The position numbers and the translations under genes were made by a program. This document shows positions 21,772-33,957 of a DNA stretch of 64,000 nucleotides, piece after piece. Within the stretch, counting starts at the first letter, position 1, and every line of letters begins with the position of its first letter. Origin of the DNA: Calvatia gigantea (taxonomy: Eukaryota; Basidiomycota; Agaricomycetes; Agaricales; Lycoperdaceae); the NCBI GenBank assembly GCA_025093985.1, contig JACAAK010000007.1, forward strand, positions 806,001 to 870,000, read 5' to 3'. A model generated the notes under the pieces. It searched no databases. It was not told the origin of the DNA and saw only the letters and a program-made list of their open reading frames with translations.

Positions 21772-23653
21772 ATGCCCACTAAGATTATACTCGACAACGG
21801 TGCTCACACAATCAAAGTTGGGGTTCAAAACGGCATTCCACGGTGTGATCGTCTAGGACTGCCTTAAGGATTCTTCCTCATGTTTCGTTCAGAATTATCC
21901 CGAACGCTGTAATACGCTCGAAAGGGGACAGAGCGACCTATGTTGGCCATGAGTCTGAGCGTTGCAAAGATTATTCCTCGTTGCATTACCGCCTGCCGTT
22001 CGAGAAGGTTTGCAAGTATCGTTTCACATAAGCGTGCAATATGACGAAAATTTCCAGCGATAGGGCTACATAGTGGACTGGGATGCTCAGAAAGCTATTT
22101 GGGACAGTGTTTTTTCCACGGAGGTCTTAGGCGTGAGTATAGGTGCACCGCTTTGCCAGTGAAATAACTTTTTCTTTGCAGATTGACACCACTCAAGCCT
22201 CATTGCTTTTAACCGAACCGTACTTCAACCTGCCCAACATCCAGGACATTTACGACCAGTTTGTCTTTGAGGAATATGAATTTCAATCGTATTACCGATG
22301 CAGTCGTGAGTTTCTTCTCTATTTGGGATAATGGTGAAGAATCACCTTTGTAATTCAGCCGCCGCTTTGATACCCCATGGATCTATATTCAGCCTCCCTA
22401 ACCAGCCAGCTCCTGAATGTTGCATCGTCATTGATTCCGGTTTCAGTTTCACACACGTTGTGCCAATAATGGAAAACAAAGTAGTTTGGAATGCAGTTAA
22501 ACGGTATGTCCCCGCCCAGATCATACCCTGACTTACCATGGAGTGTTCACGTCCCTAAGCAAGTGTTGACGTCGGTGGAAAGCTTTTGACAAATCATCTC
22601 AAGGAGCTCGTGTCATACCGGCAGTGGAACATGATGGATGAGACATTTATTGTCAATGACGTGAAGGAGAAGTGCTGTTTCGTTTCGCGGGACTTCAAGC
22701 GAGATACGGAGATATGTATGTATGCCATACCTACATCCGTCATTATTTAATGATGTGGATTTACTTGGAACAATAGGCCGGGCGGCCGCCCCGATGAACC
22801 CACTTGTTCAAGAATACATTCTCCCTGACCTATCAAGAAGCCAGAAGGGTCGAATTCGAGGGTCGGACGACATACGCCATGACACCGACCAGGTATTGGT
22901 TATGAATAATGAAAGATTCGTCGTTCCAGAGATCATCTTTAGACCTGATGACATAGGTAAGATGCAACGTGGGATCACTTCAGGATTGTCCAGACGCAGA
23001 AATTTCAGGATTGGAACAAATGGGCCTGGCGCCAACGGTGGCTCATGTCATTTCATTGTTGCCAGAAGATCTCCAGGGCATGTTCTGGGCCAACATTGGA
23101 CTAGTGGGAGGAAATACGAAGCTTCCCAGTTTCCGTGAGCGATTGTGAGCGCTTTCCCCTCACTCCCAATTGCCGGCCGCTAAGCCGGATGAACCAGATT
23201 GCAGGAGTTACGGCCACTGGCTCCAATGGATTGCGAAATCGTTATCTATCAAAGTGAAGAGTACGTGTTCTCGAACGTACGACTCCGTCCTAGACTGATT
23301 CAGGCCAATCTAGTCCGATTCTCGAGCCCTATCGTTCCGCACTCAAGATCGATTTCATCCATCACGCAGTGACCAGAGCGGAGTACCAGGAGATGGGCAG
23401 CGAAGCCGCTCGTCGGAAGTTCCGATCAGCGAACTTGCGGATGCCCGCTGGCGCCTCCGCTGAAGACGGCGCCGCTGATAGTGATAGGAGCATCGAACAC
23501 GAGCGGAAGAACCTCAGCGCCCCCGTTGGTCGGAGTAGAAGAATGGCCGACGAGAAAGCTACTGCATCCGGGAGGGCTGCTACTACCGCGAAGAGCACCA
23601 GAACTAACAGTACTAGACAAAGTGGGCGAGAAGCCACGAGCAGGAGAAGATAG
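21772..23653 (+). CDS. arp6: Actin-related protein 6 (SWR1 chromatin-remodelling complex)
   Basis: ATG 21772 opens [17 protein letters not shown], the first nucleotide-binding strand of the actin fold. Joined exons give [69 protein letters not shown] (the second phosphate loop), [62 protein letters not shown] and [19 protein letters not shown]. The order matches human ACTR6 and yeast Arp6 throughout. Arp6 sits in SWR1 with Swc6 and is needed for H2A.Z deposition. About eight introns; several acceptors were chosen because only they keep the conserved frame. After the usual C-terminus the protein continues for about 70 residues rich in Ala, Arg, Ser and Thr, ending GREATSRRR, which yeast and human proteins lack. 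The frame is intact. Confidence 0.92.
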
Positions 23654-24561
23654 ATGAAATGATATGAATGTTTGACTTCCCTTCCGAAGGCGGTTCCATG
23701 AGCGTGCTTCAGTAAACCCTCGGCCCATATTCCTGATTCTTCACCTTATTATGAAGCTCTGCGGTGTTGATTATCAAGTATAGCTCAAGTCAAGTCTTCT
23801 ATCCTGTACCACATGAACTTCAGCGACCAATCGATTGGACGTCCTGAACCATTTTGGATGATAGCCAGGTTAGGTACCATAGGACCTTGAGAACATCCGA
23901 CTTCACAAAGGCACATGCGCAGCCAAAGTGTCCCACATTCAATCGATCTGGATTTGCGCGGGCTCACGGCACTCTCTGAAGGCCACAACAGGCCGACTTC
24001 AGGAAGCAGACGTCTAACCGTAATAGTGGCACGCCTATTCGAACTGGAGCTGAGTCTCTTCACCGATGGCCGGACCCTCAAAGATGAAGCAGAGTTTTGT
24101 TTATGTTCCGTGTCCCTGGTCAGCATCTTGACTGATCCAACCCCAGGCTTTCCGTACCGCGCCCGTGATTTGTGGACGTACGCAGACCGGGTAACGGGAG
24201 ACAAAAGAGCTCGGGTGGATTCGGCAATTAAAAAAATATCACAGGAAAGTCGAAATCTAATTCATCGCTTGTGAGTAGAATGATAATCGATGCTCCCAAC
24301 ACACTTCGAATTCTCAAGTTCCTATAAGACCCACTCCGAAGGCTGCTTCGACCACCATCGCAAGCTGATTTTCCAAATTTCATTACAAATGGGGCAGAGG
24401 ACTCGGGAGATTCACTTACCCACGACTTGCTCGCCCCACGGCACTGCAAAGGGATTATATTCCAGGTAGAGGTCGCAGTTTCTGGCAGGAATGAAGGATG
24501 ATGCGATATTGTCGTCATGAAAATCCGAAGGCATCACGTTGACTGGCATTGCCACTTCGCA
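23654..24561. other. No confidently supported gene
   Basis: A plus frame at 23915-24274 (containing ARLFELELSLFTDGRTLKDE) and a minus frame at 24518-24228 have somewhat coding-like composition, but there is no recognisable domain, and the frame 23785-24204 on the other strand overlaps the first. They may be relics. Confidence 0.3.
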
Positions 24562-24849
24562 TTAAGTTCGGAATTGAGAGTTAAATTTCAAATATTTTTC
24601 CGAACCGGCTTGACCTGGAGGCAAAATCGAAACAACTGATCGAAGAAATTGGGAGGAGGGAAAGGGATCCCCTGCCGGTGTCAGGGAAACTCCAAGTGAC
24701 TGATACTTACCAAGCTCCTGTCTGACATCACATCTGATGAAATGGGGATGCTGGGCATGTCTGGAGCTGAAGGGAATGGTGGCTAATTTGCTGAAAGATG
24801 TGAAGTTGCCAAGAAGTTCGCGAATCAACCGCCAAGTTTCTCCTTTCAA
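24562..24849 (-). CDS. Unidentified exon pair (C-terminal part)
   Basis: A minus frame reads GETWRLIRELLGNFTSFSKL and FIRCDVRQELG, then DPFPSSQFLRSVVSILPPG to a TAA at 24562. A 39 bp GT-AG intron that keeps the frame could separate the halves. There is no ATG at the upstream end, so earlier exons are missing or it is a relic. No domain recognised. Confidence 0.3.
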   Translation of the reverse strand: MKGETWRLIRELLGNFTSFSKLATIPFSSRHAQHPHFIRCDVRQELGKYQSLGVSLTPAGDPFPSSQFLRSVVSILPPGQAGSEKYLKFNSQFRT

Positions 24850-25270
24850 TCCATCAGTGTTTGAAAGTTCTCAGTGGCTGCTAATCCACTTGAATGTGAG
24901 AGAAATAATGGTGAGACCGTGATTTTTTCAACAAGGTGCAATCACGGAGAGTAATCAGTACATTGACTAGCATCATACCATTCTACTTAACTTACAGACG
25001 AAGGAGCCCTACATATTAGCAACACGACACCAAGGAAAAAGAGGGATGAAAGAGAGGTGGAAAAACTACAGAAAGTAACTGACATAAGGTGATGCGGGGT
25101 AGGTTTGGTGTACAAGATGAGGTGTTAGCGATGAACGGAGTTACCGAATAGAGAATAATAAGTAATGGTATCAACTCCCCAGTTGCATACCAGGCGACGA
25201 GCACCGTAAATTGGTATATGAACCAGAGTGGCTCCAGGAGAAGCGGAAGGAAAGAGAGTCTAAGTTGGTC
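24850..25270. other. 3' flank of the Zn2Cys6 gene
   Basis: No gene is supported. The region presumably holds the 3' UTR of the minus-strand transcription factor gene. Confidence 0.4.
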
Positions 25271-26922
25271 TTAAGTCATGACATGGCTATACACATTATG
25301 ATGGTCTGCAGTGGGAGGTAGGGGGAAATAAGGGTTGTATCCTGCGGCGGTGAGGTTATTCCATTCTTGTGGAGAGACGCCTGGAGATCCTGTTCCTGTA
25401 TGGAAAGATGCGTGACCGCTAGATGCGGATAGAGGCGTGAGGAGTTCGTTATCGGATGGCGTGTTACTGTCATAGGGTTGAGTATGTTGGCTCGTAACGC
25501 TGCTGTGATTCGGGGGAGTTGCGCCGTTGAACTCAACGCCATTGCTAGAAGGAAACACCTCCAATTCAGGAAAGAGTTAGACATATCAAGCTGGGCTATA
25601 CGCACTGCATCAAATCATTCAGTTCTATCGTTTTTCGGAAAAGCTGGCACTGGGGGTGGTGGGTATATTGTCGGAGGGATGTTAGGGAATTTTGAAGTTG
25701 TTGTGAGAGCGTAAGATAAGCCACTTCTGTAGCAGCGCTCGTCCGACAGGGGCAATAAACTTGCTGATGTGGCGAACCATGGTAATGATCGGGATGGTTG
25801 CCATTTCCATATACGTGCCCATTACCATAGGACCCACCGCCACTGTCCGCGGGATATGAGGCTCCTGACCCGTGGCTGTGATAGCCGTTTGGAGGATGGC
25901 TCCCGTATCCTTGGTTCGGAGAACCAACATGGAAGTTGCGTGACTGGTGTTCATCGTATGGTGAAGTCGGGCTACCGCCGTTGTGCGTTCTTACTTCTCC
26001 AGTAAAGGATTGGTGGTACCGCATCGAACTTGAACCAGGACCAGGGGAAGGGGAGAAACGGTAGAGCGCCGGGGACGCATCTGAAATCGGCTCTGTTTTG
26101 ATGGGGCTCACAAGAGCGGTATTTCCAGAAGTGGGCCGGTTGCTACGACTGGGGTCATCTGGTGAGCGCTTGGTAGCCGCACACTTGGTCGCTCGAGAAT
26201 GCCATTTCTCGTTGGGATCGCCATCTCGGAAGTTGCTTTCTGCCCATCGTGGGTGTGGTTTTCCTGGCGAGAATGAACAGAGATACAGGGTCAGAGTCGT
26301 GCCCATTGACGACAACGTCGCACGTAAGGAGCTTACCTCGTAGTTCCCTGACTAGACTTTCAAGTTCAGCGATACGGTTTCTCAAGCGCGTGTTTTCATC
26401 GATGGTGGGGTCATCTCTGAGAGAGAAAAGCTGTTGATTTAATCCTCAAGTCGAAAAAAAATCAATACAACTGACCTGAGCGCTGGGTCATCTATCTCGT
26501 ACACGCAGAGCCCAGTCTAGAGGAGAACACATCGTTAGAACCATGATCAAAGAGGGCGTTGTGTGTGGATATCTACCAAGCCGAGCTGTATACAGCGCTG
26601 ACAGGGCCGTTTGCGATCACACTAGCAACACTGTTCAACTCCCTGTCCGAGAGGGGGAGGCGTCGAAGGAAAGCGCACTTTTCGTTTGGAGGTATGGCAA
26701 TTCAAACAACTTTGGGTAGTCCGGTTTCTCCTCCTCTTCCTATTTTGGGGGGAAGGATTTCGGGCGTAGAGGGGAGCAAGCGGTTAATAAGTCGGCAAGT
26801 AAAATAATAATGCCTCAAAGCGCACTAAACGCTACTGACCTATGGTCGGTATCGATGGTGAACTCCAAATCCATAATCTCTCCTTTCAGTTGCACTGGCT
26901 GGAAAGACTCTGTGGGCATCAT
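25271..26922 (-). CDS. Zn2Cys6 binuclear-cluster transcription factor
   Basis: ATG at 26922 opens MMPTESFQPVQLKGEIMDL. After the first intron the basic stretch HRKRRRN leads into a fungal zinc cluster with six cysteines: SCLNCHTSKRK, CDRKRPCQRC and IQLGL then TGLCVYE. The spacing is Cys-2-Cys-6-Cys-5-Cys-2-Cys-8-Cys. The cluster is split by two introns, one just before the third Cys and one before the sixth. A short coiled-coil segment follows (ENTRLRNRIAELESLVREL), then PHPRWAES and EKWHSRATKC, seen in a family of agaricomycete regulators. The rest is low-complexity Ser/Pro/Gly/His sequence ending ADHHNVYSHVMT at 25271. About 430 residues, frame intact. It is expected to be a nuclear DNA-binding regulator, probably dimeric; the targets are unknown. 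Confidence 0.88.
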
Positions 26923-27923
26923 GGTAAAGTATGGTCAGGTCAGGAGCAGAAAAGGAACAAGCTCAAGGAGAATCGACCTTGTCCTTAAGTGCTTCCGGCG
27001 TTATTAAGTAACAAGTATAAGATCCAGTTTCTGAGATCGTGTCGGTTGTTGGCAGATGCAGGGGGTGCCCAAACGAGAGAATCGATCAGCTCGACTCGAG
27101 TCGGTGTTGTAATCGCTTCACTGCCTAGTTTGTCCACCTTCTTCCGATTCTTCCACAGGTCTCGATTACCGGTCTGTGTGACCATTATAACGTATACTTG
27201 TCGTCACATCTCGGCCCTGAGGATCAGAATAAGTTCAATGCCGGACCTGGACATGTGGAAGAATTAAGATATTTTTGTGGTCAACATTTTCCATTCCGGA
27301 AAATATCTGGAATGTCATCTTGGCTCATCCGGATCCCCGATGTTCGGAACTACCTCCGTTGTAAATAAGTCCGAAACTGCCTGTTCTGGAAGGACCCTCA
27401 TGATGCCAGGGTTGACATACAAAGTGAATTTATGCAACGTGGAAAAAAAGTATGTGAAGGTGGGGAGGCCTTTCGTCCTGGATTGGAGTGGCAGGGCATG
27501 GCAGGAGATCAATACGTGTAAACATGTTGTCGGCGTCGTGCGAATGCGTGCCACCGTTGCTGGATGCCGGCGATTTCATTGATCAGCCCTCCACATTCAA
27601 TGCATTTCACAGAAATTTCCCCGATGATCAAAGAAGGTGCGGAACCTGGCTGGATGGTTGACTGGTCAGTTGGCCACGCTACATTTTCGCCCCACAGCCA
27701 TTTTAGAACATGGTGTTCAGCTATGGAGCCGAGGCTCATTGGGGTGCGTCCGCTCAGCATTTAGACCCTTTGATAGCATCATAGTTGGATGCACACCCGC
27801 GCCCCCCGTTGTTAGCGTTTTCGGTCATGGTGCACAGATTAGAGGGACAGATGATCGCTCCCATCTGTCACAAGCAGTTAATCGATGACTGTAAGTAGGC
27901 TAGAAAAGTAACCGGATAATTAC
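26923..27923. other. No confidently supported gene
   Basis: This includes the Zn2Cys6 upstream region. Plus frames 26989-27267 and 27277-27582 and minus frame 27509-27760 are open but overlap each other's antisense and show no domain. Further exons of the 27924-28075 gene should lie here on the minus strand. Confidence 0.3.
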
Positions 27924-28075
27924 CGTTTCTGGTCGGAGGGCTCGTGGTACTTTGGTGCTTTTTTTACGAGATCTGAGTCCGTGAAGGGGGGGGCGGGAGC
28001 AAATGTCTGATTAGGAGGTGTCCTACGGGGCTTTGCACCATCATGGACCGAAGACAATGGGTCGATGTCCTCCAT
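27924..28075 (-). CDS. First exon of an unidentified small gene
   Basis: ATG at 28075 opens MEDIDPLSSVHDGAKPRR, then NQTFAPAPPFTDSDLVKKAP up to a clean GTAATT donor after HEPSDQKR at 27924. Composition is coding-like. An acceptor about 60 bp downstream (GTGACAG) leads into a frame that soon stops, so the second exon is unresolved, possibly because of another base error. No family recognised. Confidence 0.4.
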
Positions 28076-29902
28076 CTCGCTGTGAGAAATGTTCGCATTT
28101 GGGCGCAACACAGACATTGAAAGAAAGAATTTATTTTCAACCATATACATACTACATAATACTTCTGAACCCATCATTGCCAATAGCACATTCAAATATC
28201 CGTAGCAAGTGCTATATCAATTATTAAAGCGCCCAATCGAGAGGTTTTCAATCATCCGTGGAAGCCGGTTCCAGACGTCCATATCTTTGTGTCTGTCTGA
28301 ACCTTCCATTGTGTCGGGTCATCTATGAGCTAATCTTTATCTACGCAACTTGAGATAGGTAGATATTTGTATCTATGCCTAACGTGAGCACGATGACAAC
28401 AACTTTGAAGTTTGTTATGAATGCGCAAGTGATGGCGCTATTTCGTCGGTCTGTCCCTGAACCACAGCCGGAACAGAGAGAGGGATGGTGGAAGACGAGT
28501 CGACATATCGTAATACACTACAGTGTGACCGTCGCCTGGGTGCCACAATCAGTCAATGGAGGCGCTTTAGAAGTGGGTAGCTGGTTGCCAAAGAGTGTGC
28601 GATCAGAATCTGGTGATGGGGAATTGCTTGGGTGCTTCCAAAAGGCCGGTGAAGTGGGCACCCCTGAGGCCTGATCCATCAGTGACAGTTGTGACACCAC
28701 AAAGCACTCGAAGCAGCTCACATCAATCATCAAGTCGACTTGGGAATGAGGATTGTATCTGGATGAGGCACCGGAAGCATGCTGGGGTGGGGTGGAGGGG
28801 GTTTCCCTGACCGTTCCTGCACTTTATTGAGGGGTGAGTTTGCAGACAAACTTTTTGGCACCCCCCTGGATAGCGCGTGAGAGAGCGTTATGCTGGGGGC
28901 AACGGCGACATTGATCGCGACCAGGCCAGACCAGTCTGGTGAATTTCCCTTCTTGTCATTTAACTTTCAATCATCCCGCATGTCAAGGACCCTGAATCGG
29001 AGATGCTGGAGGTCAAAATAATGGTATGGCAGCAAATGAGCAATAGCCAAGTCCAAGATATCACCGAATCCGGTAGAGACATATGACATACAACGGATGC
29101 GAGCGCTGTTTTGGAACGCATTTCTCACGAACTCTGGACAACCAGCTGAGGAGTTCACACCACCTTGTGTGTCGGCAAACAACATTCAGCCACTGGGAGA
29201 TTGCAGGCCACTTGGCCGTAGTTCTATCCCCAGACTGACCTTTAGCCTGGTTGCTGTTGCGTCTCACGACGTTTGATTGACAAGGGCTTCCTCGACCAGC
29301 AGATGGGATCACTTATCTCGGTGATATATAGGCATGGGGGGTCACCGGTTAATCCCAGGAGTTGCGCCACGGGTCCCGAAGAGTCCTAAGCTGAGGTGGC
29401 TTGCGATGTCCGAAGACAAATGGATATGTGTCCAGTGGCTAGATCTGAATGTAAAACATAAGACATATAATCTATGTCTATTCAGCACGATAGCTGCCGG
29501 AGCCTGGGCCTAGAACGACTTTGGTCGGTTTTGAGTGATAACCGAGTGGCACTCCGCTAGATGGCGAAAAGTGAAGCTAGCGAATGAGTGCTAGTTGGTA
29601 TGTCCAAGTAATACAGAACTGGCATTGAAGGGGAGAATCTTGAAAACGCCAGTGAAAAACAAAACCAGCTATAACGTAAATATCTACAAACAAAAAGACG
29701 TGGGAGACTGACGTCGCTGGACGCGTCTGGCACTTGACCAGGCCTCGTCTTGTTCTTGACCATTGCTGATCTACCCGTACATTATCTCGGAGCCTAAATC
29801 TTTAACTAAACCCCGTCTGAGGACATTCCTATTCGAGCTCTTAGCCGTTCTGGACCACACGTCAGTATTGCTTCTCCCAGTGTCTCATGATCAAGTCAAT
29901 TC
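28076..29902. other. Long stretch without a supported gene
   Basis: Short open frames on both strands (28375-28674 plus, 28967-29312 minus, 29557-29763 minus) show no domain or splicing logic. The last few hundred bases are the presumed promoter of the phosphatidylserine synthase gene. Confidence 0.4.
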
Positions 29903-32035
29903 ATGCAAGTGACAGACCCCGCCTTCTCCATGAAGTCTAACGGAGAAGAAACTGCCGAACTGTCCGCAGCTTCTCCTGGAGATGACTCTGATGGTGCATT
30001 GTCTCCGGTAGCAGAACCAGAGCCCAAACCTGGAATAGATGGGGCTCCTGTTCGATGTATGTTTAGGCCTTCGTGTTATCCTACCAAGCCAATTTATTCA
30101 TGATCAACTTGTTACAGGGTATGATGTAGGTATTTCCTACATACTTGGACAGAATTAAGGTGACAAAGTCTGGTGTTTCAGGCTGATAGGACAGAGCCAT
30201 ATACGAGAATAACACCTTTCCAAGAAAAGCATGACACAAGCGTCGAGTCAGTCCCCCGGTCGTCGCGCTTTTGACACTGACTTTCTTCCCTTCGCTACGT
30301 CAGGTTTTTCTACAAACCCCTTACGCTCTCCGCTCTGACATGCGCGTTGATCCTGCTTGCCTACGTTGCTATGACCCAAGATGTCCTCGAGGAAGGGCGT
30401 GACAAACGGCGCGTGTAAGTCGCCTTTATTCCGCCACTCAAACGGCATTCAAACTTCAATCAATTAGCGGTGCTTACGCTGCAGTCACTGCCTTCTTGAT
30501 GTTTTCGATGCTCCAGTTTCGGGACGGACCTTTCGTTCGCCCTCATCCGGCCTTCTGGCGTGCTGTACTTGGCGTCAATCTGCTGTATGAACTCGGCCTT
30601 GTTTTCCTCCTATTTCAAGATCTCCGAACTGCTCAGAAGATGATGACATACATCGATCCCAACTTGGGTGTTCCACTTCCTGAAAAAAGCTATGCCGAAG
30701 ACTGCGCCCTCACCGCTAGAAACCTCTGGGTCAGTTTAGTAATTCATGGTTGGCGAAAATCTGATATAAATTCAACTTTCATGCTTTCTCAGAACGCCCT
30801 CGATGTATTTTGCATAGCTCATGCGCTTGGCTGGTTTGGAAAGGCTATGATATTACGTGACTATTGGTTCTGTTGGGTGGGTATTATGATCTAGAGCTGG
30901 CCATATCTTCATACTAATACTCATAACAGATCCTGAGCATCGCCTTTGAGCTAGCTGAGTACAGCCTACAGCACCAATTGCCTAACTTTGCGGAGGTTCG
31001 TCTCGACAGATGTATCAATAAGACTGGAGAACTTACAGCTTTATGCAGTGCTGGTGGGATCACGTAGGTCAATTCCATCTAGAATAGGAGACTAATTCAC
31101 CGTTCTATCAGTGGATACTGGATGTCCTTGTCTGCAATTGGTTGGGAACGTATTTAGGTCTGTCCATCCAATCAATGAACGCCAGCCTCCCTTTTTGACA
31201 CGTTCCTACAGGAATGAAAGTCTGTCAATATTTCGAAGTCAAGGTATACCTCTCCTCCCTTGTCGTATGGTGCATTGATGGTGTTTCGCCAGCCCTACTC
31301 GTGGCGTGGTTTTAGACAAACCCGAGGAATCCGTCCTAAGATGAAAAGGGTCCTCAGTCAATTTTCGCCCCATGACTTCACTGCATTCAAGTGGGGCACA
31401 GCCAGTGACTTCTTGCACTACTTTACGGTGGTGCTATTGCTCCTGGTGTTTTTGGCTGCTGAGCTTAATCCCTTCTACCTGAAGGTTAGTGTCACACCTC
31501 TCAAATTGTTGGTGGTTCGGAATTTATTCCTTCATAGAGTTTGCTATGGATCGAACCAGACCACCCGATTGTTATTCTCCGACTTACTTTCGTGTTCCTC
31601 TGTGCTCTACCCGCGGTTCGAGAGCTATATCAATATGTCAACGATCCGAGGTGGGTTTGATTCCAACATTTGGTTGACACTTTCGCCTGATTTTATGCTT
31701 ACTTTCCCCTTGTTGATTCATCAAGGCGTGCAGTCAGGATGGGTCAACATGTCTGGCTTCTCCTTGCCACGATTGTGACGGAAATACTCGTGATTACGAA
31801 ATGGAGTCAGGGAATGTTTCCCGAACCTTTACCCACAAGCGTCAAATGGGGATGGATGACCACTGCTCTGCTGCTCAATCTATATCCTATCCGACGGGTG
31901 AGTGTTGGATATGATGTAAATGTATTGGTGACTCTAATCCTGCCGCACCATCGACAGTTCGGAATACCTAGCGTGAGAAGATATATCCGAAAACAGAAGC
32001 AGCGCAGAGGGTTGAAAGCAGGGAAAATTCAATGA
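29903..32035 (+). CDS. Phosphatidylserine synthase, base-exchange (PTDSS1/2) type
   Basis: A multi-pass ER membrane enzyme that in animals makes phosphatidylserine by exchanging serine for choline or ethanolamine of existing phospholipids. ATG 29903 (or 29932) opens an acidic N-terminus. Exons then give RTEPYTRITPFQEKH, PLTLSALTCALILLAY (first membrane helix), [110 protein letters not shown] and FLAAELNPFYLK, then several more helices and a basic tail, KQKQRRGLKAGKIQ. The segments from PHPAFWR to AELNPFYLK are hallmarks of PF03034 enzymes. At least a dozen introns, about 480 residues, frame intact. The usual fungal enzyme is the unrelated CDP-DAG-dependent Cho1. Whether this genome also has Cho1 cannot be seen here. 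Confidence 0.92.
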
Positions 32036-33957
32036 TGTGGACTGTGGGTGTGCTGTGGGGGTGACGAGAGGTGCCTGGCATCCACCGTGGTGGTTCGTGT
32101 TCGTCATTGAGTGCGCTCCGTGCGTGATGATGAAAGACGGAAGGCGGAATGGAAATACGGGCATTAAGTCCTGCACTACTCGTACCTCTCCCCGACCCCT
32201 TATTACTTGAAGCTGCGATTGGATTACCGTAATCTAGGTGTGTATGTGTGTGATGCTCGATATATTTGCTTAGTAGAAAATCGACAACCCTCCTTCATAC
32301 TGAAGAACCGATTTAGCAGAATTGGAGGTTAGACCAGCATCAGTTGTGGCGACGGCGGAGCGGTATTCACTAGGATAAAATAGCCCCCAAAACGGTGCCT
32401 GCATACGGAAGCCCATACGGACCAGGTCAAACTTTCATGACGAAATCACTGATCAGGTCCTACTCCCGTAATTTTCAGTTTCACAGTATTCCTCGAGGAG
32501 ACGGCGTCGTAATCCCGGCGCACACCGGCAAGTGGTTCATCCAGCCACAGGCCTGCCCAGGTCTCCCCAACGCTCTCCGAGGCTGATGCTTACATACCGG
32601 AACACCCACCCTCCTTCAAAAAAAGCCTTCCAGCCCACTTTCTCTCTGCTCAGTTTCGTCTTGTAAAATCCGACTAGAAAGCCCGCAGGATATGCCAGAT
32701 CAAGCCGAAATCCCTATCTTACTGTCCCCCTTACCTTCCTTGCCATTATTCTCAAGCACACACCGTCGCTAGCCCTACTTGAGAAGGAGCATTCCATGGA
32801 ATGATCTGCTGCCTTTACAACCATTCCGCAAAAAGTTATGGAGGAGCTCCAAGATCTCTTCACAATCATCGACATCACTCCGGAACACCGGTGGTCGAAG
32901 CTTACCACAGGATGTTGACGTTGAGTCTTGAGCTATTGGGCTGTGAGCTTCAGATAATTATTATTGGTTGGCACTGCGACCGCCGGGGCCTGGTTGCCGT
33001 CTCGGGCTGAATAAGCTGGAAATGCACCGCAAGCTAAAAATCAGGCAGGGAAACAAAAGCAAAAGAGGCTCTTCAGTCACTGCTGGGGAGTAACAGGGTT
33101 CCAGGCCCCCGGCCACAAGCCATATACAGCTCGCTACATGCAAGGTTTGACCTGGTCCGTATGGGCTTCCGTAGCCTGCAAAGGTTCCAGAGCAACGTTA
33201 AGCTAAACGCTGAACATTGTGTCATCATCACTTTGGTTCCACGAGGGACGTCCGTCACTGCCGTCAATGGTAATCCGGCACGCAGAACGCAAGGAACAAG
33301 GATGTAAGATTCTGACGTTGACAAAGAGATATCACTCGACAGCCTCCTAAGTCCGTGAATAATTCCGTTATGTTCTATGGAGAAGATCCATTATTTTTAA
33401 AGCGACCCCTATTCTAAGTTGTGCGCAGAAGAAGCTGTGCTTAAACCCCAAACGAAGTAGACCCCATTTCTTACTTCCTTTTCTGTCTTTTCTGTTCCCT
33501 GTGGTAACTTTCCTCAGACTTACCCCGAACCTTTCCCAACCTATGATGTATTATGAGAAATGATCCTGACGCATATCGAACCTGAGACGGTTGGAGCAAG
33601 TCCGACCGGTTTCGCATTCAATCTCCGAGTATCGGCTGCTCAACGCCCCGAAGGAAGGTGCCTTTTTGGAGACAGCGCCAGCCGACCCGTGCGTGGAGAG
33701 GAATCTTTGGTTTAACATTATTGGCAACCGAGCCTAAGAAAGAGTTGTAAAATATACGCTGGGATACATTTGATCTTTCTAGGACTATATCCGTCCCCCC
33801 TTTTTTGTTACAAGGCCTCAGGAGCGGCCGCCGTATCACCGGAAGTCGAAGCCCTTCTATCAATATCTTCTTCCAGTGGGTGTTCCAGCTGATCTTTCTT
33901 CTGACTGATCCTGTTTTCTAGACCTGAACAATCAAAGAAGTTCACGTTCCCGGGAAG
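32036..33957. other. Long stretch without a supported gene
   Basis: This is the 3' flank of the phosphatidylserine synthase gene and beyond. Only short unconserved open frames are present on either strand (for example + 32395-32586, - 33073-33324, - 33618-33863). Confidence 0.45.

Noticed and set aside
22950..23020. Frameshift in arp6 between RPDDI and the GLEQMGLAP segment
   Set aside because: Using the downstream acceptor (TGTCCAG before ACGCAG) joins the exons in phase, so no break is needed.
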